A stretch of DNA of 64,000 bases from positions 1 to 64,000 of the forward strand of contig NZ_LGEL01000023.1 of assembly GCF_001636695.1 (NCBI RefSeq), read 5' to 3'. Positions 44,636 through 52,610 of this stretch are shown here, in pieces. The stretch's first letter is position 1, and the number at the start of each line of letters is the position of its first letter. A program made the position numbers and the translations under genes. The notes below the pieces were generated by a model. That model ran no database searches. It was not told the origin of the DNA and was given only the letters and a program-made list of their open reading frames with translations. The stretch is from Pedobacter panaciterrae. Lineage in GTDB: Bacteria > Bacteroidota > Bacteroidia > Sphingobacteriales > Sphingobacteriaceae.

Positions 44636-45691
44636 ATGAAAAAAAAAATTATAATAATTATTTTACTTATCAACCTGATCATCGGCTATTTTGCATTTAA
44701 TCTTCAGCCATCTAAGATTGATTACAACGTAAGCGAAGAAAAAGTCGAGTTTTTAGTGCCCAATAATTTTCCAAAACCGATATATGATTTCAAAGGAAAT
44801 TTATTGACACCGACAGGATTTAAATTGGGCCGTCTTCTTTTTTACGATCGTCAATTATCAATGGATCAATCAATATCCTGTGGCAGTTGTCACCAATCAT
44901 CCTCCGCATTCTCAAATTTTAACCGCCCAGTTAGCCGTGGCGTTAAAGGATGCGCTGGTAACCGGAATACCCCCGGCTTGTTCAACCTAGCCTGGCAGCG
45001 TGGATATATGTGGGACGGGCGAGTCGACCAGTTTGATCTTTCCTCTCATAATGCAATTATCAATCCCTGCGAAATGGCGAACGATCTTGATCATATCAGC
45101 GCGAGACTTCAGGGAATAAAAGTATACCCGGTGCTATTTAATAAAGCTTTTGGAGATAGCACTATCAAATCAAAATATATCTTAAATGCCCTTACTCAAT
45201 TTATGGCCATGCTGGTTTCTGCTAATTCCAAATACGATCAGTACATACGTAAAGAGCCAGGGGGTAATTTCAACGATGAAGAACATGAGGGTTATATTTT
45301 ATTTAAACAAAAATGCAAATCCTGCCATCAGGAGCCATTATTCACTGACCGAACTTATCGTAATAATGGATTAGATATTCGGTCTCTGGACAAGGGAAGA
45401 GACAGTTTAACACAAACTGCTAGAGACGTTGGCAAATTCCGTGTACCATCTTTAAGAAACCTAGAGGTAACAGCTCCTTATATGCATGACGGCAGATTTG
45501 CGACACTCAATGAGGTTTTAGCACACTATGACCACGGTGTAAAACCTAATCCCAACCTTGATCCGGAGCTAAAAAATAATGCCAAGTTAGGTATCTCACT
45601 CAGCTTGAAAGAACAAAACAAAATCCTGGCATTTTTAAAAACACTTACTGATAAAAAATTTATAAATGATATAAGATTTCAAACGCCTTAA
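44636..45691 (+). CDS. Diheme cytochrome c peroxidase (MauG/CcpA family)
   Basis: The 351-residue protein has an N-terminal signal/anchor helix (KIIIIILLINLIIGYFAF) and two heme-c sites, CGSCH (LSMDQSISCGSCH) and CKSCH. GFKLGRLLFYDRQLS, MWDGRVDQFDLSS, FRVPSLRNLEVTAPYMHDGR are family blocks. It reduces peroxide in the periplasm using cytochrome or quinol electrons. Start at 44636 (MKKK); the in-frame 44603 is not favoured. Confidence 0.92.
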   Translation: MKKKIIIIILLINLIIGYFAFNLQPSKIDYNVSEEKVEFLVPNNFPKPIYDFKGNLLTPTGFKLGRLLFYDRQLSMDQSISCGSCHQSSSAFSNFNRPVSRGVKGCAGNRNTPGLFNLAWQRGYMWDGRVDQFDLSSHNAIINPCEMANDLDHISARLQGIKVYPVLFNKAFGDSTIKSKYILNALTQFMAMLVSANSKYDQYIRKEPGGNFNDEEHEGYILFKQKCKSCHQEPLFTDRTYRNNGLDIRSLDKGRDSLTQTARDVGKFRVPSLRNLEVTAPYMHDGRFATLNEVLAHYDHGVKPNPNLDPELKNNAKLGISLSLKEQNKILAFLKTLTDKKFINDIRFQTP

Positions 45692-45750
45692 TAAAAAGGC
45701 TATGAGCCTTAATCAATCCTACTGAATGTTATATTTAATTTAATACTGAT

Positions 45751-46299
45751 ATGTTACAAGAAACCTTAAAAGAACGATCTGCGTCTGCTCATCAACAATT
45801 AGAAAAAATAGTTGTAGCCAAGTTGAAATCTATACGAAGCCAAAAAGATTATGCTGAACTGCTTAAGCTATTTTATGCTTATTTCAAACGCTTGGAGCAA
45901 GTGATCGAACCTTTTATCACCGATGAAATTTTACCTGACCGTGCGGATCGCCGGCATTCAGGGCTGTTAGCAAAGGATATCATTCATCTTGGTGAAACAA
46001 CAGATGATATTCCTGTTCCCGAAGTCCCAGAGATTAATAACTCGGTCCAGGCACTCGGCGCATTATATGTAATGGAGGGTTCTATTATGGGCGGACCAAT
46101 CATCGTTCAGATGCTGGAGAAGTATGGGATTACAACAGGCACTTCCTTTTTCTCCGGATACGGTTCCGAGACGCCGATTAAATGGGCTTCTTTTATGGAG
46201 TCTCTGAATCAAAATATCATTGCGTCGGCACAGCAGGAAGTTATAGAAGCCGCTGTAGATACTTTCGATCGTTTTGCTTTTTTCTTTAATAATCATTGA
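45751..46299 (+). CDS. Biliverdin-producing heme oxygenase
   Basis: The 182-residue helical protein has the proximal His in SAHQQLEK, GALYVMEGSIMGGPII (distal helix region) and the FFSGYGSETPIKW segment of the bacterial BphO-like branch. It opens heme to biliverdin, CO and iron with oxygen. 59 bases after the peroxidase gene, it likely shares its transcript. No phytochrome gene is in the window. Confidence 0.88.
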   Translation: MLQETLKERSASAHQQLEKIVVAKLKSIRSQKDYAELLKLFYAYFKRLEQVIEPFITDEILPDRADRRHSGLLAKDIIHLGETTDDIPVPEVPEINNSVQALGALYVMEGSIMGGPIIVQMLEKYGITTGTSFFSGYGSETPIKWASFMESLNQNIIASAQQEVIEAAVDTFDRFAFFFNNH

Positions 46300-46375
46300 A
46301 TTATTAGTAGCTCAATTTTCATTTTCGCTGCAATCGTTCTTAGAAAAGTATCCTAATCTTTTTTTTGCACCAAAG

Positions 46376-46391
46376 CATACTAACTAGTATG
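46376..46391. promoter_or_regulatory. Third TetR-type operator (diverged)
   Basis: CATAC and GTATG arms with the same 6-base spacing (AGCATACTAACTAGTATGTT) 15 bases before the ATG at 46407. Seven of seven right-arm bases match copies 1 and 2; the left arm has one change. The spacer differs (TAACTA), as expected for an operator. Confidence 0.6.
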
Positions 46392-46406
46392 TTAATGTTT
46401 TTTACT

Positions 46407-46868
46407 ATGTATCCACTCCTTCTTTTTCTTCATTCATTTTTGCGATGGTTGGTTCTTGGTAGCCTGGTTTACTCTATTTATATTTCCTATAATGGAAAAG
46501 CCGGCAACCTTAAATTTACGAAAACAACAAATCAGTGGCGTCACTGGACGGCGACCATTGCTCATGTACAATTACTGCTTGGTATGGCTATATATGTGCA
46601 AAGCCCCTTCGTTATGTATCAACTGATGGATAACCCTAACAAAATACTCAATGAACAGACCTTCTTCCGGTATCTTCACCTGATTATGATGATGGTGGCG
46701 GTTATACTGATTACCATCGGCTCGGCAAAGGCAAAGAGACTAAAATCCGACCATGAAAAATTCAACACCATGTTGACATGGTTTGCATTTGCGCTCGTAG
46801 TCATATTAATCGCCATTCCATGGCCGTTTTCCCCGTTGACCAGTCGACCCTTAGTGAGGGGGATGTAA
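46407..46868 (+). CDS. Membrane protein, cytochrome b561-like hypothetical
   Basis: The 153-residue protein has four membrane helices. MYPLLLFLHSFLRWLVLGSL in helix 1, HWTATIAHVQLLLGMAIYV in helix 2, and FFRYLHLIMMMVAVILITIG in helix 3 contain histidines placed like heme ligands. Relatives are annotated loosely as cytochrome b. The start at 46407 leaves the operator outside the gene; in-frame Met codons at 46389 and 46395 lie within or beside it. First gene of a four-gene operon. Confidence 0.7.
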   Translation: MYPLLLFLHSFLRWLVLGSLVYSIYISYNGKAGNLKFTKTTNQWRHWTATIAHVQLLLGMAIYVQSPFVMYQLMDNPNKILNEQTFFRYLHLIMMMVAVILITIGSAKAKRLKSDHEKFNTMLTWFAFALVVILIAIPWPFSPLTSRPLVRGM

Positions 46869-46944
46869 TTTGATGGTAGATCTTTAAGATAGCATAACGA
46901 AATATCCTTCATATGATACACGCGAAAACTTTAACTCAAAAAAT

Positions 46945-47250
46945 ATGATCAACTTATTAAAAACCCAACTTGGAAGATTAAGACTGGTAGGTTATGTAGA
47001 AGGTACCTCCCTCATATTGTTACTTTTTGTAGCCGTTCCCCTTAAGTATTTCGCTGGAAATCCAGTTTTGGTGAGAGCCATTGGGCCAGTGCACGGCTTG
47101 TTATTTTTATGGTTCATCTTCAATACTTTAAGTGTTGGCGTACAGCAGCATTGGAAATTCAGGGAAACTACCTGGAAAGTACTGATCGCCTGTATTATTC
47201 CATTCGGAACATTTTATATTGATAAACATATTTTAAAAAACGCATACTGA
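46945..47250 (+). CDS. DUF3817 membrane protein
   Basis: The 101-residue protein has three membrane helices: LGRLRLVGYVEGTSLILLLF (family start RLVG..EG.SL), GNPVLVRAIGPVHGLLFLWF and WKVLIACIIPFGTFYIDKHI. Matches DUF3817 (PF12823). Function unknown. Confidence 0.85.
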   Translation: MINLLKTQLGRLRLVGYVEGTSLILLLFVAVPLKYFAGNPVLVRAIGPVHGLLFLWFIFNTLSVGVQQHWKFRETTWKVLIACIIPFGTFYIDKHILKNAY

Positions 47251-47293
47251 ACCAAATCCTTAAGGCGAATAATTCGCTTTAAACTTAAAATTA

Positions 47294-47587
47294 ATGATAA
47301 CACCCTATATAAAAAAATCGAAATTGATACTTATTTCTATTTTCATCCTTTTATCGATTGGAAGCCCCAATATCGCCATTGCACAATGCGCACAATGTGT
47401 TGCAATCGTTGAAAGTAACAGACAGGAGTGGAATAATGGACTTGCAAAGGGTCTAAACCACGGTATCCAATATATGTCGGCGGCTCCTTATGGGGCCATT
47501 GGTTTAATGGGATTGGTTTGGTATAAAAAATATCTCCGTAAAAGTGTCAATTTGAATATGCACATTGAAAAACTTAATCTGAATTAA
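47294..47587 (+). CDS. Small exported membrane protein with a QCAQC motif
   Basis: The 97-residue protein has a signal peptide (KLILISIFILLSIGSPNIAIA), QCAQC at the mature end, a second hydrophobic helix (YGAIGLMGLVWY) and the basic WYKKYLRK tail. It is the paralogue of the protein at 35505; the Cys pair and the WYKK end are both kept. Third gene of the operon. Confidence 0.75.
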   Translation: MITPYIKKSKLILISIFILLSIGSPNIAIAQCAQCVAIVESNRQEWNNGLAKGLNHGIQYMSAAPYGAIGLMGLVWYKKYLRKSVNLNMHIEKLNLN

Positions 47588-47629
47588 TCCAACCACTTTT
47601 AAACTCAATTTTAAATTTTTGTACGTAAT

Positions 47630-48232
47630 ATGAATCAACTTCAGGAAGCTTTTAAATTGTTTGATGATTACAATCAGCAGGACCCGCGTTCAATCACCTG
47701 GAAAAATACTGAACTTCCACAGGAATATGCTTATGCTATTATGCTTTATGAGTGGGTATTGTCACTACAGCCAGTTTCCAGTGAAGAGCTTTTGCTTGCA
47801 TCGCGAAGTCAGCATATCGGGAGATGGGAAATCCCGAGAAATAGCTATCCTGAAGGTAGAGTGCCTTATTTAAAATGGCGCAAAGATTTAGCAGCTCATC
47901 ATGCAGCGATCTCTTCTAGCCTGATGCAAAAAGCTGGATATGAAGAAACAAAGATTGCCCGTGTACAAGAGATCATTCTTAAAAAAAGAATAAAGCAGGA
48001 TGCAGAAGTGCAGATTATGGAAAATGCTTTGTGTTTACTTTTCCTGGAATATCAGTATGAAGATTTACGAAAGAAATATTTAAATAATCCTGAAAAAATG
48101 GTAAATATCCTTTACAAATCGCTATTAAAAATGGATGCGCATGGTCACGCAGTTGCCATGCTGCTAAACTTTAAAAATGAAGGCTTGGTACTGGTTAAAA
48201 AAGCTATTGAACTCGTTAATACGCCAAAGTAA
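47630..48232 (+). CDS. DUF4202 protein
   Basis: The 200-residue cytosolic helical protein has AFKLFDDYNQQDPRSITW, then LAYEWVL-like YAIMLYEWVLSL, ELLLASRSQHIGRWEIPR, YLKWRKDLAAHHA and CLLFLEYQYED, all DUF4202 (PF13875) marks. The conserved His and Trp are reminiscent of a metal-binding hydrolase, though unproven. Fourth gene of the operon, 42 bases after the previous one. Confidence 0.85.
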   Translation: MNQLQEAFKLFDDYNQQDPRSITWKNTELPQEYAYAIMLYEWVLSLQPVSSEELLLASRSQHIGRWEIPRNSYPEGRVPYLKWRKDLAAHHAAISSSLMQKAGYEETKIARVQEIILKKRIKQDAEVQIMENALCLLFLEYQYEDLRKKYLNNPEKMVNILYKSLLKMDAHGHAVAMLLNFKNEGLVLVKKAIELVNTPK

Positions 48233-48308
48233 CATCGGTTTACGAATACCCTTTAATACTCGTAAGTAAAATATAACTATTCTAATAGCACTTATCAGGT
48301 CTCAATTT

Positions 48309-48349
48309 GTATATTTCGCAGATAGTGGTTCTTCCCCACTTTTGGTGGT
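48309..48349. repeat. Partial copy of the MITE-like element (left part)
   Basis: Starts GTATATTTCGCAGATAGTGG and runs through an inverted-repeat end (48327-48349). Matches 48508-48548 at 39 of 41 bases; spacing is 199 bases. It has the same AGATAGT in front. No right end of its own was found. Confidence 0.7.
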
Positions 48350-48525
48350 TTTTCAAAATGAAGTGAGTAATGTAAAATCACTGAGAATTAAATGTTCATT
48401 AAGGCTTGCTGGTGATTAAAGCGGTATGATCCACTGAAATATGGACGAAAATCATGATCAATGTCAATTCTGGCAAAAATCATAAAGGAACTACCGATAC
48501 AATAAGTGTATATTTCGGAGATAGT

Positions 48526-48668
48526 GGTTCTTCCCCAATTTTGGTGGTGGAATAAAATGCCAACTTGCATCGGGCTCTAAAATATGCTTTTTCGTAATTA
48601 ACAAAGATCCTTATCGAAGGAAGGGGAAATAAGAAAATCGACTTAACCACCAAAAATGGGGAAGAACC
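48526..48668. mobile_element. 143-bp MITE-like element with terminal inverted repeats
   Basis: Ends are 23-base inverted repeats with one mismatch (48526-48548, 48646-48668; outer GGTTCTTCCCCA). AGATAGT lies directly on both sides (48519-48525 and 48669-48675), as a target duplication would. No coding capacity. The end sequence resembles those of ISL3-type elements, by memory only, so the family is uncertain. A parent transposase gene is not in the window. Confidence 0.7.
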
Positions 48669-49038
48669 AGATAGTAGCCACTTCATTTCGGTGCAAACTG
48701 TGCACCCGAACTTCTGCCTTTAATTTCGGAAGACATCTTCGCCTTTAGACCAAATATATTCAAATCCCGAAATTCAACCTTACCCATTTTTTAAATAGCC
48801 TTTTTTATTTTTAGCATTTGGTTTGTCAATAGATAGCTGTTAAAGCTGTTTTTGTGATCTGAAGGGTGACTGTGACACCAATTTTTGATAAATCTGCTTG
48901 TTTAAAAAGGTCTTCATAGAGATGCTTCAGAATTTTGCAATGAAACGTAATTAAATGCGTGCTAATTAATTTTGATGATCAAAACGAACTATCAGCCCAG
49001 ACTGCTTTTTCTGAGGCTAAAAACTGCTTAAAATAAGC

Positions 49039-49113
49039 CGACTGACCATTTTGCCGCGAAATCGACTGATCATTTTGGACCGTAATATGAGGCCACGTTC
49101 CGCGAAAGAGGTG
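49039..49113. mobile_element. IS21-like end repeats (remnant)
   Basis: Two contiguous 24-base direct repeats (49039-49062, 49063-49086) share CGACTGAYCATTTTG, where Y is C or T. IS21-family ends carry such tandem transposase-binding repeats. A GGCCAC/GTGGCC hairpin follows (about 49092-49113). No istA or istB gene remains. Confidence 0.5.
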
Positions 49114-49259
49114 GCCACATATGGAATAATCCCCATATAAACGGATAATTATCAAAAAACGGTGGAATAATGATAATGGCTTACCCGAATACCTTCTTTT
49201 TTGCGTAATATATCATTCGTGTTAACTAGGGTTTTATGGACACATCCATAAACAAAAAA

Positions 49260-49280
49260 CCTTTAGATTATCTCTAAAGG
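49260..49280 (-). terminator. Minus-strand hairpin terminator
   Basis: CCTTTAG and CTAAAGG arms; on the minus strand a T run follows. No minus-strand gene now ends here, so it is probably left over from a lost gene. Confidence 0.55.
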
Positions 49281-49308
49281 CCTTGTAAAGTTTTTCACTA
49301 ACTTTCCC

Positions 49309-50448
49309 ATGATTGCGAACCAAGAATTATTAACCATACGACGGAGGGCAAAAGAAGGTGCAAGACACGCACAGGAGTCTGGCAGGTACTTAAGCAGGGC
49401 TCCTTTTGGCTATACAAATGGGACACAAGCCGGAGGAAAGAGAATTATAGAAATTGATGAAACGACGGCATTTGTTGTCCGGAAGATCTTTAGGGATTAT
49501 CTTTCTGGAATCCAGCCTTTCCTCAATCATTCTGAAGTTAGAAAACTTGGATTTCCGCTGAGCGGAAATAGTGCGATTTTCCGGGTTTTGAATAATCCGT
49601 TGTACGCAGGCCTGGTAAGAGTATGCGCCAATGGCAAATACCCTGAAAAACTTGTTCCAGGCATGCATAAGCCAATAATATCAGAATCGCAGTACTTCCG
49701 TGCGTTAGAAATGATAGAGAACGGTAAAAGATCCATGAATTCTAAACCTAAGGAGGAATTTCCTTTGAAGGGCATTTTACAAAGTCCTTGTTGCAGTACC
49801 AATATGACAGCTGGTTGGAGCAAGGGTAAAAATAAATATTATATGTACTACCGCTGCATTAAGCATAGTAATATCAATATTTCAGGAACATTGGTTCATC
49901 AAAAATTTCAGGAATTACTGAAATACATCAGCTTCAGTCCAGAATTTCTTGACAAGCTTATAAAAAGGATTACCAGCTTAGCAAAGACTACCCTTGAGGT
50001 AAGGGATCAAAGGCATAAAATTTTAGCGACAAAACTTGCGGCTATTGAAACAAAAATTGAAAATAAACTTTTCGATGGGTTGATCAATGATACGACATAT
50101 AAGAAAGGAATGAAAAAATTTGCGGCTGAAAAAGCGCAGTTGAAAGATGAGTTTAATTTCCTGGAAACCATGGAAGGACATTTACATCAGGAATTGCTTG
50201 TTTTACCCTATATGTTGAATTTGCCTCAGATTTTTGAGGATTCTACAATCGGACAGCAACATGCAATTATTAAACAGGTGTTCAAACGGGGTCTCACATT
50301 CAAACAGGGGTCATTTAGAACACCCTGGATCAATCCAGAGTTCGAATCTAACTTATTGATACTCAAAGAAAAATGGCTGCTCTTTTTGGAGCAACCCTCT
50401 GATAAAATTTGTGGAATCCCAATTGGCGGGGAAGAGGGACGCCATTAG
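49309..50448 (+). pseudogene. Large serine recombinase lacking its catalytic domain
   Basis: The 379-residue frame has the recombinase domain (APFGYTNG near residue 32; GLVRVCANGKYPEKL), the zinc ribbon (LQSPCCSTNMTAGWSKGKNK, then YRCIKH) and a coiled coil (about 235-290), but the N-terminal resolvase domain with the catalytic Ser (about 150 residues) is absent. The upstream frame closes at 49269 with no such sequence. It cannot recombine DNA by itself. The last reading frame also changes near 50440 relative to a homologous tail (see 50442). Confidence 0.75.
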
Positions 50449-50510
50449 AACACCTAGAAGGAATTTTGGCTATCATTAGAGAGGTTTATGAGAAGAAAAA
50501 AGAAAAATAG
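50442..50510 (+). repeat. Recombinase tail in the next frame (right copy)
   Basis: The other frame continues PLEHLEGILAIIREVYEK to a stop at 50510. It matches 209-268 at about 82 percent. Either the recombinase gene ends here after a frameshift, or the sequence is a shared recombination border. Confidence 0.5.
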
Positions 50511-50907
50511 AATTTGTGCATACCATTATGAATAACTACAAATTTGCAATAAATAGAACAAAAAAATTGCATTGTTAGCAAAAGAGTATTTAGTTTAAAT
50601 CTGATCCTTTCCATGTACTCGTATTTGGCTTAAAATTTAGTGACCCGGAAAAATACGAATTCTTTTCATAACACCCTATTTTGCATATCCAAGTCCTAAA
50701 ATCAACCATCGGACAACCGATATTTTCAACTTGGCGTACTTAGGTAACTCGATACTAGGAAAACTAGCATCCTCTAACGCCTTATCCTGCATCAAATAAC
50801 AACCTGTACCCAGATGAAGACATTATAAACAAAAAGCCGTTCTTCTTCAAGAAAAACGACTTTTCATTCTGAATTCAGGATTAACTAATTAATATCACAA
50901 TCACTTA
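50511..50907. other. Spacer before the GH32 gene, with a terminator at 50832-50864
   Basis: The 397 bases are A+T-rich and hold no supported gene. AAAAGCCGTT and AACGACTTTT form a minus-strand hairpin with one mismatch and a T run, 43 bases after the GH32 stop. That ends the sugar locus. Confidence 0.65.
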
Positions 50908-52596
50908 CTACTGATTCGATTTGTTCCATATAGATTTCATAGTATGTAGTTCCAACTGTGAGATCCTGACTGTATTTTGAGCATCTTTAAAAGTCAGTCC
51001 TTCACCCGTGTATTTGGAGAAGTTTTCTACAATATAACGTTCACCGCCATTGACAAAAATTTCAGAGGTGGTTCTATCAATAAGTATCTCAATTGTATTC
51101 TCCCCCTCATTGAAATCAGTGGCACTGAATTTTAAAATTTCATTTCCACCGTAGTTGATACGTAAAGTATCATTTTTAGCAATAGTAAATCTGGCTTTTA
51201 TGTGATATAGGCCGGTTTTAAAACTGCTTAACTTTTCATTAGCAGTCGACAAATTTACAGCGGTCCATTTTTTGGACGTTGCGTGTAAAGTTTCTATTTC
51301 TTTAATAGGATTAGCGACTAATTTTAGTCCTTTCTTTGTTGTTTTTAGCGAAAAATCAGTAGGAAACAGCATCATTTGCGTAAAGGGCATATTGGGATGA
51401 TTTGCCCGGCCCCATGCAATTTGGACCCGTCTATCATTTGGCATATTTTCAAATGATTCTGCCGCATAAAGCATATCCTGGTTTGATATTCCTTCTGCAT
51501 ACCTCATTTTTGGACCTTCTGCCTGGAAAGTTTTCCCATCAAAGCTACCGATGAAATAGTCCGCACTACCCCCGTGTAGAACCCATTTTTTGTTCCCTGA
51601 ATCCCCGTCTACCGGAAGTTCAAAAAAATCCGGACATTCATGCAATCCTTTAAAATGGCTTTCCTTTTTCCAATTCTTCATGTCCTTAGAATTATAAAAA
51701 GACATGCCGTCTCTTTCAAATAATACCATTACCCAAACTTTACCCGGCTCGAAATAAAACACCTTCGGATCCCTGGTATCATTGCTCTTCATCTCCCAAT
51801 TACTGTCTATTATTGGGTTCCCATCATATCTTTTAAACGTTTTACCCTCATCTGTACTGTAGGCTATGCACTGAACTTGTTTAAAGGAAGTGAGGTCATA
51901 CGCGGTATAGTATAACACCATCGCATCCTTACCAAATCCACTATCGTTATTTTTATCGATAACTGCAGTTCCTGACCAGGGGGATCCAAGACTATCGAGC
52001 ATAAGTGCAGTAGGATGCTCTGTCCAATGCAGCATATCCTTACTGGTTGCATGTCCCCAATACATGTACCCAGTGTTCCAACTCTTTCCAAATGGAAATG
52101 CTTGCCAAAACAAATGATAAGTATTATTAAAATAGATAGGGCCATTGATGTCATTGCTCCAACCTCTTTTTGGTGTAAGGTGAAATTGAGGTCTATAGGT
52201 TTCGGAATACAAATTTTCGCTACCGTGAATATTGTCATCCTGATATATACGACTTAATGCTTTCTCAGTTGCTGGACAGGATAATACAATTGTTTTTCCT
52301 TTAAACTCGGTAACATCAATAAAAATCCAGTAGTCAACAGAATCTTCTGCGAGTTGTGCTGGAAACTCCCGCTGACTTTTGCCATCTATATTGATTTTAA
52401 AAAGCTTTAACCGAGCTTGGTTACCAATAGGGATATTCAAATACTGTTTTTCAATTTTTATTTGGATATCGGTTGCCTTTACGGCAGTGGTTATTGTAAG
52501 GAGCACGATAAGTGTCCCAACTAGTCTAAAGGTTCTCTGTAAAAGAGAACGGCATTGCAGCCGGGTCCTCAGGTTAACATTTTTCATTTTATACAT
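50908..52596 (-). CDS. Secreted GH32 fructan hydrolase (levanase/inulinase/invertase type)
   Basis: The 562-residue protein has a signal sequence (VGTLIVLLTITTAVKA) and an N-terminal module of about 100 residues. The five-blade propeller begins at FHLTPKRGWSNDINGPIYF, with the nucleophile Asp in ND; TRDPKVF has the transition-state Asp and HECPDFFEL the acid/base Glu. A beta-sandwich closes it. It frees fructose from beta-fructosides. WSNDING departs from the usual WMNDPNG. Last gene of the sugar locus. Confidence 0.92.
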   Translation of the reverse strand: MYKMKNVNLRTRLQCRSLLQRTFRLVGTLIVLLTITTAVKATDIQIKIEKQYLNIPIGNQARLKLFKINIDGKSQREFPAQLAEDSVDYWIFIDVTEFKGKTIVLSCPATEKALSRIYQDDNIHGSENLYSETYRPQFHLTPKRGWSNDINGPIYFNNTYHLFWQAFPFGKSWNTGYMYWGHATSKDMLHWTEHPTALMLDSLGSPWSGTAVIDKNNDSGFGKDAMVLYYTAYDLTSFKQVQCIAYSTDEGKTFKRYDGNPIIDSNWEMKSNDTRDPKVFYFEPGKVWVMVLFERDGMSFYNSKDMKNWKKESHFKGLHECPDFFELPVDGDSGNKKWVLHGGSADYFIGSFDGKTFQAEGPKMRYAEGISNQDMLYAAESFENMPNDRRVQIAWGRANHPNMPFTQMMLFPTDFSLKTTKKGLKLVANPIKEIETLHATSKKWTAVNLSTANEKLSSFKTGLYHIKARFTIAKNDTLRINYGGNEILKFSATDFNEGENTIEILIDRTTSEIFVNGGERYIVENFSKYTGEGLTFKDAQNTVRISQLELHTMKSIWNKSNQ

Positions 52597-52610
52597 TTTT
52601 ATAGTGGATA

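Larger units (their letters stand above)
48233..49308. other. Gene-free region of mobile-element remnants, about 1.1 kb
   Basis: It holds the repeat copies at 48309 and 48508, the MITE-like element 48526-48668, a short palindrome (GTGCA...TGCAC near 48693), IS21-like end repeats, a hairpin TTTATGGA/TCCATAAA (about 49233) and the terminator at 49260. No intact gene is supported. Confidence 0.6.

Noticed and set aside
34055-48668. Composite transposon with confirmed target duplication
   Set aside because: The outer flanks differ, so only the orientation of the ends supports it; kept as a low-certainty finding, not as a feature.
50425-50448. tRNA-3'-end-like string (GGCGGGGAAGAGGGACGCC) at the recombinase end
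   Set aside because: I tried to fold it as an antisense tRNA acceptor and T arm; the T-loop consensus is missing.
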